From Thermococcus sp. (GTDB taxonomy: Archaea; Methanobacteriota_B; Thermococci; Thermococcales; Thermococcaceae): a stretch of DNA of 64,000 nucleotides. The stretch lies in contig NZ_JALSLB010000042.1 of NCBI RefSeq assembly GCF_026988555.1, forward strand, positions 1 through 64,000, in the 5' to 3' direction. Within the stretch, counting starts at the first letter, position 1. Each line of letters opens with the position of its first letter. The position numbers were made by a program, and so were the translations under genes. The notes beneath the pieces are model-generated. The model was not told the DNA's origin. It saw nothing but the letters and a program-made list of their open reading frames with translations, and ran no database searches. Positions 9,173 to 18,205 of this stretch are shown piece after piece.

Positions 9173-9891
9173 CAAAGCCACCCCAGGATTTCGTCGATGT
9201 TCTTCTTCCAATCTTTGATGGCCCAACCGTGCCCCGGAAGGCCGAAGTCAACATCGTAATCCCTGAGCCTCTCGAGGCTCTCCTGGAGTTTCCATCCGTT
9301 TCCGGTCGGCAAATCCGTCCTGCCAACGGTTCCCTTGAACACTGTATCCCCTGTGAACATGATCCGGGTTTCACCATCGTCGAGGTGGAGGCACGAGCTT
9401 CCCGCGGTGTGGCCGGGTGTGTGGATCAACTCAAGCTCCAGGGAGCCGACTTTGAGCGCATCGCCCTCCCCTAGGTGGAGATCAACCCTCTGCGGTTCGA
9501 ACCTCCTCCCGTAGGAATAGGCCAGAATCACGTAGTCGTCTCCCCTCTCCAGCGTTTTTGCCGTGGTTTCATAGGCGGCGAAGAGAACCTTGATCCCCTT
9601 CCTTTCAAGCCATTCCTTCAGCACCCCGTTTCCGCCGACGTGGTCGAAGTGCTCGTGGGTGTTGAATATCGTGACCTTCTCAACACCGTTGAGGTAACCT
9701 TCCCTCTCCCAGATTTCAGTGTAAACGTGCCAGTTAACGCCGGTGCCGGTGTCCACTACGAGGGCCTCCCTCCCGTCTCTCACCAGGTAGACGTTCGAGT
9801 CCCAGCCTATGCCTCGGAGCATGACCGTGTGTGGCGGAATCTCAACGGGCACCAGCTCCCTCGGGAACTCCTCGATGGAGCTTATCCTCAC
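9172..9891 (-). CDS. MBL-fold metallo-hydrolase
   Basis: Metallo-beta-lactamase fold hydrolase of 239 aa. The metal ligands are present: NTHEHFDHVGG, HTPGHTAGSS, FTGDTVF and GLPGHG. The layout is glyoxalase II-like, but substrate cannot be assigned from sequence. GTG 9891 is preceded by GGTGAAAGC-type context. It is the first gene of the four-gene operon and is divergent from the M20 peptidase gene; the 60-base gap holds TATA elements for both. Confidence 0.88.
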   Translation of the reverse strand: MRISSIEEFPRELVPVEIPPHTVMLRGIGWDSNVYLVRDGREALVVDTGTGVNWHVYTEIWEREGYLNGVEKVTIFNTHEHFDHVGGNGVLKEWLERKGIKVLFAAYETTAKTLERGDDYVILAYSYGRRFEPQRVDLHLGEGDALKVGSLELELIHTPGHTAGSSCLHLDDGETRIMFTGDTVFKGTVGRTDLPTGNGWKLQESLERLRDYDVDFGLPGHGWAIKDWKKNIDEILGWL

Positions 9892-9959
9892 GCTTTCACC
9901 ACGTTAAATTGGCGGCTGGGTTTATAAGGCTCACCTTCAATTGATACTAGGTGACCTCA

Positions 9960-11015
9960 ATGAAAACCGAGCGCGCGAAGGAGATACTCCTTCAGCTTCT
10001 GAAGGTACCATCCCCCTCTGGAGAGGAAGACAGAATCATGCTCCACATCATGGAGTTTCTCCACAGGCTGAACTACGACGTCCACATCGAGAGCGACGGT
10101 GAGATAATAGATCTGGTTGTGAACCCTGAGGCAGACCTCTTCTACGAGGTTCACATCGACACGATACCGATTCGCGCGGAGCCCTTCCTGAGGGGCAACA
10201 TCGTCTACGGAACCGGCGCGAGCGACATCAAGGGCGGTGCCGCTGCCATACTCCTCATGCTCGAGAACCTGCGCAGGGAGGGAAAAGACCTCAACGTCGG
10301 CATCGTCTTCGTCAGCGACGAGGAGCTGGGGGGCAGAGGCTCAGCCCTCTTCATGGAGCGCTATAAACCCAAGATGGCCGTTGTCCTTGAGCCGACCGAT
10401 TTAGAAGTCCACATCGCGCACGCCGGCAACATCGAGGCCTACTTTGAGGTGGACGGCAAAGAGGCCCACGGAGCGTGTCCCGAGAGCGGGGTTAACGCCA
10501 TCGAGGAGACCTACAAGATGCTGGAGGGGATGAAGAAGCTTGAGCCATTCAAGGCCAAGGGCAAGTACTTTGACCCACATATCGGAATCCAGGAGCTCGT
10601 CTGCGAGAACCCGGTCTATCTAATCCCCGCGCTCTGCAAGGGCCGGCTTGAGGCGAGACTTTTGCCAGACCAAGAAGTCGAGGGGGTACTCGACCTGCTC
10701 GACCCGATATTCGACGAGTACACCCTGAAGTACGAGTACACCGAGATATGGGACGGCTACGAGCTCGAACCGGACGAAGAGATAGTCCAGCTGGCGAAGA
10801 AGGCAATGGAAGCTACCGACATAGACGAGTTCGGTGGAATGAGGAGCTGGACGGACGCGATAAACTTCATGTACAACGGCACTAAGACGATAGTCTTCGG
10901 CCCCGGGAACCTCGACATCTCTCACACCAAGAATGAGCACATCGACGTGAGGGACGTTGTAACTGCCAGCGAGTTTTTGAAGGCGTTGAACGAGATTTAC
11001 GGGAGGGATGGATGA
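9960..11015 (+). CDS. M20/M28-family metallopeptidase, LysK/ArgE/DapE-like
   Basis: Di-zinc deacylase or peptidase, 351 aa. Metal and catalytic residues are in EVHIDTIP, GTGASDIKGG, SDEELGGRGS, VVLEPTDL and the C-terminal SHTKNEH. It resembles LysK, which releases lysine or ornithine from the carrier LysW, but it is not next to lysine biosynthesis genes, so I leave the substrate open. ATG 9960 follows AGGTGA by five bases; the GTG at 9951 lies inside that ribosome site. Confidence 0.85.
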   Translation: MKTERAKEILLQLLKVPSPSGEEDRIMLHIMEFLHRLNYDVHIESDGEIIDLVVNPEADLFYEVHIDTIPIRAEPFLRGNIVYGTGASDIKGGAAAILLMLENLRREGKDLNVGIVFVSDEELGGRGSALFMERYKPKMAVVLEPTDLEVHIAHAGNIEAYFEVDGKEAHGACPESGVNAIEETYKMLEGMKKLEPFKAKGKYFDPHIGIQELVCENPVYLIPALCKGRLEARLLPDQEVEGVLDLLDPIFDEYTLKYEYTEIWDGYELEPDEEIVQLAKKAMEATDIDEFGGMRSWTDAINFMYNGTKTIVFGPGNLDISHTKNEHIDVRDVVTASEFLKALNEIYGRDG

Positions 11016-11056
11016 GCTTTTTCTTTCTCCTTTGAACAAATCTTTTAAGCAGGGGC

Positions 11057-11075
11057 CCCACCAGTAACTGGTGGG
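11057..11075. terminator. Perfect hairpin between convergent genes
   Basis: CCCACCAGTAACTGGTGGG forms an 8-9 bp stem with a 1-3 base loop, exactly in the short gap between the M20 peptidase stop and the Lhr helicase stop (11076). Its position suggests a bidirectional RNA 3' end or a transcription collision barrier. Archaeal terminators usually rely on T tracts, which are absent here, so the role is inferred. Confidence 0.5.
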
Positions 11076-13844
11076 TCATTCCTCTCCCTCTTTCTTCTCC
11101 TTCCTGTCCACCCAGAACCTCCTCGTCCTTATGAACTGCCTCTCCCGCTCCATGAGGGCTACGAGCAAAGCCTCCCCCCTGTATTGAGCTAAAAGCCTCG
11201 CCGCCGTGTCGGGCCCCGTCCCGTAGCTCGCCAGCGCCAGAACGGCCTCAAATCCGTAGGAATCCACCAGATCAGCGGATTTCAACAGCTTCCTGTAGGC
11301 TCTCTCCTCCTTTCTCTCCAGCGGCCTCCCGTGGCGGACCTTATCGAGAACGGGTAAAAACTCCTCGGCATCGATGGGGTGGGCAACGGCCAGCATCTTC
11401 GAGCCGCAGCGCGGGCACTGCCTCAGCTTTATGTTTTGTAGCCTTACAACCTTCGTCTTCGAGTGCCAGCCGCAGTTGGTGCAGACCAAGACGACCTCGT
11501 GGTCGAGCAAGCGCTTCCTGAAAAGCTCCAGTATCTCGTCCCTCTCCAGGACGCCGGAGAGTAAGAACTCGCCGCTGACGGTCATGTTGAGTCCGGCTAA
11601 AGTCGAGGGCTCCCTCCTGAGCTCTGTCTTCACCCTCATCGTGCCCCTCCTGAGCATCCCGAGGACGAGTTCTCCTTTGCTCACGTCCACCTTGTCATGG
11701 TACAGCTCGCTTAGGGTTTCTCTCTCAACAACCGTCCCCTCGAAGAGCCTCTCGATTCTCCTTATCCTGGCGTCCCTCCGCAGGGCTCCAAAGCGCTTCG
11801 CCACGTTCAGCATTCTCCAGCGGTAGGCGTGGGAGTCCCTCATGACACGGGAAACAATGAACTCCAGGCTTTCAGGCTCCCCGTAGAGGTAGCCCTTAAC
11901 CTCCTCCGGGTTCAGCTGGAAGGGCGTCTTGAATACTATAGCGTGGGCCTGTGAGCGGACGGAGAAGACTCTCCCGTAGCGCAGAATCAGGAGCGAGTGA
12001 ACTAACCTCCCCAGAGCCTCGTTGGCCCTGTTCCCGAAATCGGCGTGGATGACGAGTGCCTTGGGCGTGCTCTCGACGACGATGTCGCGGTCGGTTGAGA
12101 ATGGCTCGTCCCTGATTTCCCCAAAGGCCCTCCTCAGTTCCTCCTCGATGAACTCGACCCCCTCCAAAAGCCCCTTCGCCTTCTTGAAGTCAAAAGCCAG
12201 TTCTCTCTTCAGCCGGCCGACGTCGAGGGCAACGCTGAACGGAACGGGGATCATCTCGCCCTCCCAGCTCGGTATCGCACTCTCCAGGCTCTTGCTCTCG
12301 CGAACCTTCAAAAGCCTTGCCTCGTCATCGATTTTAAGCACTATCCAGCTCCGTCCGTTCATCACGAAGTCCATGCCCTCCTCCAGATCCATGATAAAGC
12401 TCTCGTCTAAGCGACCTATGACGTGCCCGCTTCCAGCATCGAAGACCCTCCACGAGACCTCGTCCGGTATCGTCGAGAGGTTCTCGTAGTAGTACCCGAA
12501 GGCCCCCCTCCTGAGGTAGAGAAGGCCTCTTTCCTCGTCGTAGCCTATCAGCCGAGCATCCTCCAAAACGCGGAGAACGTCGAGGTAGTCTTCCCAGCTC
12601 AAATCCCTGTAAACATAGGCCCGCCTCGCTATCTCATAGGGCCTCTCGCGGGGCAGTCTTTTGTACTCGATGAGCAGGCCGACGAGGAAGTGGGCCAGAA
12701 CGTCCAGACCCCCAATCGGCTCGACCGCCTCAAAGCGACCCTCAAGGGCGTGCTTCGCTATGATTAGACTCTGGAGGTAGTCCTCGACGTTGGAGGTTAT
12801 GACGTAGCCCTCGCTGATTTCACCGATGCGGTGCTTTGCTCTGCCGACGCGCTGGACGAGCCTGTTCACCTGGCGGGGGCTCATGTACTGGATCACAACG
12901 TCAACGTCGCCTATGTCTATGCCAAGCTCCATCGAGGAGGTGCAGATTAAGGCTTTGATTTTGCCCTCTTTCAGTGCCTTCTCTGCCTTAATTCTGGCTT
13001 CCCTCGAAAGCGAACCGTGGTGAACCTCAACCGGCTTCTCCCAGGCCTTGAGGCGGTGCGCCAATATCTCCGCGAACTGGCGCGTGTTGGTGAATATGAG
13101 GGCTTTTCCGTGCTCCTCTACTATCTCCCAGAGAAGCCTCAGCCTCGCCGCTATCTCGGTTGGGAGGCTCAGCTTCCGGGCGAGCGCCATGTCCCTCTCA
13201 TTGGGCTTCGGATAGAGCACGTGGAAGCGGTAGTTCTTCTTCCAGCTCGGCTTCACTATAGTATCAGCTTTCAGCCACTCCCTCACCTCATCCTCGTTGC
13301 CGACGGTTGCGGTCATGCCTATCCTCCTAAAGTCCGCTATCTCGGCCAATCGCTCAAGACCAAGGAGGAGCTGGGCACCTCGTTTGTTGTCCACAAGTTC
13401 GGCTATCTCATCGACGATGACGAACCTCACGTTCTCAATGTGCCCCCTGAGCGACTTCACCGTCAGGATCACGCCGAGGGTTTCGGGGGTTATGATTAGC
13501 ATCCGAGGGGGATTCTTCACCTGCTTCGCCTTCCTGTAGGCCGAGGTGTCGCCGTGCCTGACCTCAACGGTTATCCCAAGCTTCTTTCCCCACCATTCAA
13601 GTCTCTCAAGCAGATCCCTGTTGAGGGCCTTGAGGGGGGCTATGTAGAGTGCCGAGATTGGTTTAAGCCCCTCTTCAAGGATTTTGTTGAAGACAGGCAG
13701 AACGGCAGCCTCGGTCTTTCCCGAACCGGTGGGGGCGATGATCAGAACACTCTTCCCGGAGCTAACCTCGTGGAATGCCTTGGTCTGAACCTCATTGAGC
13801 TTCCCAAAGCGCTCTTTGATGGCCTTTCTCAGGAGGGGGTGCAT
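11076..13844 (-). CDS. Lhr-family superfamily 2 ATP-dependent helicase
   Basis: Large nucleic-acid helicase of 922 aa. Walker A is APTGSGKTEAA (near residue 37), motif II reads VDEIAEL, motif III is TATV, and the helicase C half has IFTNTRQFAEIL, CTSSMELGIDIGDVD and QRVGRAKHR. A Lhr core follows, and near the C terminus a four-Cys zinc-type site (CTNCGW ... CPRCGS). Motif II carries Ala where DExH helicases have His. I start it at ATG 13844 (MHPLLRK); the reading frame stays open about 200 codons further but overlaps the divergent transporter. Archaeal Lhr proteins act in DNA repair or RNA remodelling. Confidence 0.92.
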   Translation of the reverse strand: MHPLLRKAIKERFGKLNEVQTKAFHEVSSGKSVLIIAPTGSGKTEAAVLPVFNKILEEGLKPISALYIAPLKALNRDLLERLEWWGKKLGITVEVRHGDTSAYRKAKQVKNPPRMLIITPETLGVILTVKSLRGHIENVRFVIVDEIAELVDNKRGAQLLLGLERLAEIADFRRIGMTATVGNEDEVREWLKADTIVKPSWKKNYRFHVLYPKPNERDMALARKLSLPTEIAARLRLLWEIVEEHGKALIFTNTRQFAEILAHRLKAWEKPVEVHHGSLSREARIKAEKALKEGKIKALICTSSMELGIDIGDVDVVIQYMSPRQVNRLVQRVGRAKHRIGEISEGYVITSNVEDYLQSLIIAKHALEGRFEAVEPIGGLDVLAHFLVGLLIEYKRLPRERPYEIARRAYVYRDLSWEDYLDVLRVLEDARLIGYDEERGLLYLRRGAFGYYYENLSTIPDEVSWRVFDAGSGHVIGRLDESFIMDLEEGMDFVMNGRSWIVLKIDDEARLLKVRESKSLESAIPSWEGEMIPVPFSVALDVGRLKRELAFDFKKAKGLLEGVEFIEEELRRAFGEIRDEPFSTDRDIVVESTPKALVIHADFGNRANEALGRLVHSLLILRYGRVFSVRSQAHAIVFKTPFQLNPEEVKGYLYGEPESLEFIVSRVMRDSHAYRWRMLNVAKRFGALRRDARIRRIERLFEGTVVERETLSELYHDKVDVSKGELVLGMLRRGTMRVKTELRREPSTLAGLNMTVSGEFLLSGVLERDEILELFRKRLLDHEVVLVCTNCGWHSKTKVVRLQNIKLRQCPRCGSKMLAVAHPIDAEEFLPVLDKVRHGRPLERKEERAYRKLLKSADLVDSYGFEAVLALASYGTGPDTAARLLAQYRGEALLVALMERERQFIRTRRFWVDRKEKKEGEE

Positions 13845-13931
13845 GATGTTACTCCATTGGAGCCCTTTATAAGTCCCACCACCGCTAACTTTATAAACAA
13901 ACCTATCGCCCGATACATTGGTGATACAAAG

Positions 13932-15410
13932 ATGCAGGTGAACACTGGGGACGAGGTCTATGACATGGCATACGCCAAGAGGGCCATGATGGTGGTGGTC
14001 ATACTGCCCTTGCTTGTCATGTATACGGAGGCGATGCTCACTCCAGCTCTGCCGACCATCCAGAAGGAATTCGCCATCAATCCCAACGACGTCAGCTGGG
14101 TTCTCACGATGTACCTCCTCGTAGGAACCGTCAGTGTAGCTCTCTTCGGCAAGCTCGGCGACATGTACGGTAAGAAGAAGATGTTCCTCGTTGCTCTCGG
14201 CTTCTATACGCTTGGCGTTGTTCTGAACGGCTTCGCTCCGAGCTTTCAGTGGCTTCTGGTCACGCGGGCTGTGCAGGGCTTTGGAATGGCGATCTTCCCG
14301 CTGGCTTTCTCCCTCGTTCGTGAGGAGTTCCCGCCTGAGATGGTGCCGCAGGTCCAGGGTATGATAAGTGCGATGTTCGGTGTAGGGATGGTCATAGCCC
14401 TGCCCCTTGGCGCATGGGTCACGCAGAATTACGGGTGGAGGTGGACTTATCACTCGGCGGCTCCATTTGCCGTATTGATGTTTCTCCTAGCATGGAGGGT
14501 TCTCAGAGAGAGTCGCTACGTCAATCCTGGAAAGATCGACTGGTTGGGAACCCTGTTTTTAACGATCGCAGTTGTTCCTGCATTGGTGGGGGTTACCCGT
14601 GCCCCCAACGTTGGCTGGACTGCAAGGGAGACCCTCGTCCTCTTTGGCGTTGCAATAATTGGTGCCCTCCTTCTGGTCCTTTGGGAGCGGGGGGCTGATA
14701 ACCCGCTCATCCCGCTGGATATAATCTCCTCCAGAAACCCAGCAATCGTCAACATCGGAATAATGTTCGCGGCCTTTGGTATATCCATGATGAGTCAGGC
14801 AAACACCTACATCTTCCAGATGAAGCCTCCCTTCGGCTTCGGCAAGACGATACTGCAGAGTGGTCTACTTATGACCCCAATGGCGGGCGTTATGCTCATC
14901 GTTGCGCCAGTGGCGGGCAAGGTAATGCCGAAAACGGGAGCAAAACCCCTTGCGATAACCGGTGCACTGATCGCAAGCGGGGGGCTGGCCTTCCTCGCGA
15001 AGTACGCAACGACACTCTCCCTGTGGGAGTTCGTGGCGACGATAACTCTGGTGGGCACGGGTATAACGCTCATGAACATCTCGCTGATCAACGTACTGGT
15101 CTTCTCAGTCCCACCGAGGGTCATGGGGGTAGCGACCGGATCAAACAGCCTGTTCAGAAACTTCGGCTCGACATGGGGACCGGCCATCGCTGGAACCGTC
15201 ATGAGTACCTACTACACCCTGATTCACATTCCGGGGGTTCCGATGGCGATAAAAATTCCGACCTCAAAGGCCTACGAGGTGCTCTTCGGGACTTCCGCTG
15301 GGATATACCTCTTCCTGGCCCTGCTGAGCCTTGCCATAGTGGAGGTCATGAAGGGCGGAAAGATACATGAGGTAGAGAACGGGGGAGAAAAGGAAATAAC
15401 CGTCGGATGA
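13932..15410 (+). CDS. MFS transporter, DHA2-like drug/proton antiporter
   Basis: Multi-spanning exporter of 492 aa, predicted about 14 membrane segments from the hydrophobic pattern. The MFS loop 2-3 signature is present (GKLGDMYGKKK) as is the motif C-like stretch GVGMVIALPLGAW. Such proteins export small molecules by proton antiport; the substrate is unknown. ATG 13932 follows GGTGAT at 13920. Upstream in-frame sequence is antisense to the Lhr gene and is not used. Confidence 0.88.
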   Translation: MQVNTGDEVYDMAYAKRAMMVVVILPLLVMYTEAMLTPALPTIQKEFAINPNDVSWVLTMYLLVGTVSVALFGKLGDMYGKKKMFLVALGFYTLGVVLNGFAPSFQWLLVTRAVQGFGMAIFPLAFSLVREEFPPEMVPQVQGMISAMFGVGMVIALPLGAWVTQNYGWRWTYHSAAPFAVLMFLLAWRVLRESRYVNPGKIDWLGTLFLTIAVVPALVGVTRAPNVGWTARETLVLFGVAIIGALLLVLWERGADNPLIPLDIISSRNPAIVNIGIMFAAFGISMMSQANTYIFQMKPPFGFGKTILQSGLLMTPMAGVMLIVAPVAGKVMPKTGAKPLAITGALIASGGLAFLAKYATTLSLWEFVATITLVGTGITLMNISLINVLVFSVPPRVMGVATGSNSLFRNFGSTWGPAIAGTVMSTYYTLIHIPGVPMAIKIPTSKAYEVLFGTSAGIYLFLALLSLAIVEVMKGGKIHEVENGGEKEITVG

Positions 15411-15419
15411 TTTCTTTTT

Positions 15420-16040
15420 TCATTCTCCCCCGTATGCCCTGAGGTAAATCTCCTTTATCTCTTCCGGCCTCGGCTCGACGGGGTTGAAAGCTATAAGCCC
15501 GTCGCGGTAGGCTTTTTCTGCCATCTCGTCAAGCCTCACCACGAAGGTCTCCCCATCAACCAGCTCGCCCAGCTTTGGAACACCGAGCATCTCGTTGAGT
15601 TCTTTAACCACTTCAATGAGGTCTTTGGCATTCTGGAAGCCAAGCTCCCTCGCTATCTCCGCGTAGCGCCTCCTCGCGTAGTCGCTTCTCTCGGCGTTGA
15701 ACTCCATCACGTAGGGCAGGAATATCGCGTTGAGGAGTCCATGCGGACCAATCCACGCTGCCTTGTGGCTCATCGCGTGGCATAGGCCGAGGCGCGCGTT
15801 GAGGAATGCTATTCCCGCCATCGTCGCCGCGTAGTGAACCCTTGCTCTTGCCTCCTCGTCGCCTTTGACCGAGAGAGGAAGCCACCGATAGACGGTCTTT
15901 ATCGCTTTAATCGCCATGGCGTCGCTGAAGGGGTTAGCAACCTTGGTTGTGTAGGCCTCTATCCCGTGGACGAGGACGTCAAGGCCGGAGTTCCTCGCGA
16001 CTTCAGGGGGTGTCGAGAGAGTTTCAAAGATTATCTAGGA
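15420..16040 (-). pseudogene. Iron-containing alcohol dehydrogenase, N-terminal half missing
   Basis: Only the C-terminal all-helical half of a group III (iron) alcohol dehydrogenase remains. The recognisable sequence begins about FETLSTPPEVARNSGLDVLV and continues through GIEAYTT, the metal-ligand region CHAMSHKAAWIGPHG and the family C terminus. A TAG lies in frame just upstream (about 16036), and no NAD-binding half (GGGS motif) exists in the window. An internal ATG at 15917 could start a 165-aa fragment but it would lack the cofactor site. The break point coincides with the left edge of the accessory island, so an insertion or deletion removed the 5' half. Confidence 0.85.
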
Positions 16041-16057
16041 GAAGGGGGAGTATTACA

Positions 16058-16162
16058 TTGAAGGAATGCCCGTTAAGGCCTACAAAAGAGCTGGACGGGA
16101 TTGAGGTTTGGCTGGACTGGAATGGTTACGCATTCACCTTCATGCTCCCAGAGGAATATTGA
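16058..16162 (+). CDS. Tiny protein (34 aa) at island edge, function unknown
   Basis: TTG 16058 follows GGGGGAG at about 16044-16050. It reads 34 aa rich in aromatic residues (WLDWNGYAFTFM) and ends 10 bases before the next gene, so the two are probably co-transcribed. The frame stays open upstream into the dehydrogenase remnant, so it could instead be the tail of a gene cut by the island junction. No family recognised. Confidence 0.35.
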   Translation: MKECPLRPTKELDGIEVWLDWNGYAFTFMLPEEY

Positions 16163-16172
16163 GGTGAGGAGA

Positions 16173-16427
16173 ATGGGGGTTTCTCTTTCTCAAATTCTTG
16201 ACGAAGTAGAATACTACCTTTATTACAAACACTACGACAAACTGAATCTCGATTTTGAGACCAAGGAAACCAAGACCCAGATTAAAGTCATAGCTTACGA
16301 CTGTAAAACCGGGGCAATCATTGAAACAATCACTTTGAAGAAAAAAGAGCTTCTCAATGACCCCCTTGGAGTTTTTGAGAAGTTTAAGACCCTCAAGGAG
16401 GAGACCATAAAGGGTCTTTCCGCTTAA
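16173..16427 (+). CDS. Small protein (84 aa) upstream of the peptide-maturation cluster
   Basis: ATG 16173 has a strong GAGGTGAGG site (16161-16169). The product is a charged alpha/beta protein (YYLYYKHYDKLNLDF near the N terminus, then a Lys/Glu-rich C terminus) with no recognised family. It lies about 160 bases upstream of the radical SAM gene and reads the same way. It could be an accessory or regulatory protein of that cluster, or an unrelated island gene. Confidence 0.6.
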   Translation: MGVSLSQILDEVEYYLYYKHYDKLNLDFETKETKTQIKVIAYDCKTGAIIETITLKKKELLNDPLGVFEKFKTLKEETIKGLSA

Positions 16428-16539
16428 GTTTTGAAACTTTTGTTAGGACTTTTCTTCAACTTTCTAAAAAATCAACCGATTTTAGGGGAGAATAAGAGTA
16501 TAAAAAGCATGTGGAAGTAGCAAAAAGTTTTAAAACTTT
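16426..16539. promoter_or_regulatory. Promoter region with two related palindromes before the radical SAM gene
   Basis: A perfect 16-bp palindrome AAAGTTTTAAAACTTT lies at 16524-16539, just after a TATA-like GTATAAAAAG (16499-16508). A similar but imperfect copy, AAGTTTTGAAACTTT, sits at 16426-16440, over the stop of the 84-aa gene. Placement of the perfect copy between TATA box and start codon is what an operator of an autoregulated cluster would look like. No regulator gene is identified within the cluster. Confidence 0.55.
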
Positions 16540-16584
16540 GACTTACATAATATACTCCCGGACAACCCCAAGGAGCGGGTTCTA

Positions 16585-18086
16585 ATGAGTGTGGTTCAAT
16601 TAAAGGCATCACGACCATAAAATCCAAAATTGCCAATATCCCCAAGTTCTTCGTTCTCCACGAAGGTTCGGGATACATCATCGAAGTTGAACCCGAAACC
16701 TACTCCGGCCTTCAGAAAATAAGCCAAGGAAAGAAGGACAAACTGACCCCAGAGGAAAGAGCGAAGCTCAAAGAACTTCAGGATTACTTAAATCAACTCC
16801 CACCCCTGAAACTCGAATACAACGAGGGCTATGGCTTCCTCCTTGGAGGAAGCATCAACGTCTCTCAGGCCTGTAACTTCTCCTGCATTTACTGTTACGC
16901 CAACAAAGGCACTTACACCCTCGAAAAGCCCAAACTCATGGACAGGGAGACTATGAGGAAAGCCATTGACTTCCTCTTCGACAAAGCCCCTTATGGTGTT
17001 AGTATCGTCTTCTTCGGGGGAGAACCACTCCTCAACTTCCCAGTCATCAAAGAGGGCGTCCTATACGCCGAACAGAAAGCCAAGGAGAGTAGAAAGCCCG
17101 TATTCTTCAGCGTTACCACAAACGGATACCTCCTCACTCCGGAGGTCGTGGACTTCCTTCTGAGCCATCCGTTTAATATCATCGTCAGCGTGGACGGGCC
17201 GAGGGAGATTCACGACCACAATAGGCCTTTTGTGGACGGTTCACCGACATATAACGTTGTAGCAAATAATCTCAAATACCTCATTAGAGAAGCCAAAAAG
17301 AGAGGAAAACTTGAGAAGATTATCCTAAGGGCTACTGTCCTCCCAGAGCAATTGAACAGGGTTCATGAGATTTATCATCACCTTAAAACCGAGTTTGGAG
17401 TTCTCAACGCCAACGTTGAGATGGCTACTCTTCCAACTAATGTCATCACTAAGGAACACATGGACACCTATCTTGAACAGCTCAGAAAAATTGCCGTTGA
17501 GGAGCTGGATACATTTAAAGAGTTACAAACAATTGTGCATACCGGATTAAGACAAACAATACTCGACATATACCAAGGGAAAGTCAGAAAATACCATTGC
17601 GGTGCAGGACGAAGAGGAGTTGCCATTGATGTAGATGGCAACATCTATCCATGCCATAGGTTCGTTAGCATGGAGAACTTCAAGCTCAGCCACGTGGATA
17701 ACTTTGAGTGGGAGCATCTGAAACGCTTTGAGCCTCAAAAATACAATTTCTCCAATCATGAACCCTGTAAGAGTTGCTGGCTAAGGTTTTACTGCCACAA
17801 CTTCTGCTTCTATGAAAACACCATCTACACCGAAAAGAGCTTCATTCCACCGGCATTGAAGTGTTATTATGCCAAAGAGTCCTTCAAAATAAGTCTTTGG
17901 CTTTACGCCCGTCTCTGGGACGAGTATGGAGACGAGTTCGAGAGATTTTTAGAGAATTCTACCCCAACCCCCAGTTTAGACCCAGAGAACACCCCTGAGA
18001 TTAAATCAGAAACTATTACGACCACAACTCTACACGGAGGTGGTGCAACCGGAGGGTTGCCCAAAACGGAGGAGGTAGAAATATGA
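16585..18086 (+). CDS. SPASM-type radical SAM peptide maturase (frame broken near start)
   Basis: Predicted to modify the two small cysteine peptides encoded directly downstream. The cluster-binding CNFSCIYC motif has Cys codons at 16872, 16884 and 16893; FFGGEPLLN follows. The C-terminal SPASM region has YHCGAG, DGNIYPCHRF, PCKSC, YCHNFC and a last Cys, enough for two auxiliary Fe-S clusters. The YPCHRF signature is typical of thioether-forming maturases such as the SCIFF enzyme. About 80 residues before the core may be a peptide-recognition domain (FFVLHEGSGYIIEVE). No ATG, GTG or TTG exists in frame before 16938, beyond the cluster motif. ATG 16585, with GGAG nine bases upstream, joins the frame if one A is restored in the AAA at 16602-16604. 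Restored length about 500 aa. Confidence 0.88.
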
Positions 18087-18178
18087 TAGGACAAGACCAA
18101 AGGAAAAAGGACGACATGCTTTGTGCATCCATTGGAGACCAGCTTTGTGAGATAAACATCGTAAAGGATGTTATTTGA
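18083..18178 (+). CDS. Putative RiPP precursor peptide 1 (31 aa)
   Basis: Starts within the stop of the radical SAM gene (ATGA overlap at 18083-18086) after GGAGGAGG, so translation is coupled to the enzyme. The peptide has a short basic leader and a core DDMLCASIGDQLCE with two Cys seven residues apart, then a hydrophobic tail. Its core closely matches the next peptide, which is the main reason to believe both are real genes. Likely fate: radical thioether or other crosslinking by the upstream enzyme, leader removal by an unidentified protease, and export. Function of the product is unknown. Confidence 0.75.
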   Translation: MIGQDQRKKDDMLCASIGDQLCEINIVKDVI

Positions 18179-18205
18179 TTAAAAAAAGAGAAAGGAGGTG
18201 ATAAG

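Noticed and set aside
13845-14453. About 200-codon N-terminal extension of the Lhr helicase frame
   Set aside because: It overlaps the divergent transporter and its promoter, and the helicase fold begins right at ATG 13844.
16585-16620. 11-codon frame as a functional regulatory leader peptide
   Set aside because: It is better explained as the true start of the radical SAM gene before a one-base frameshift, because no other start exists for the enzyme.
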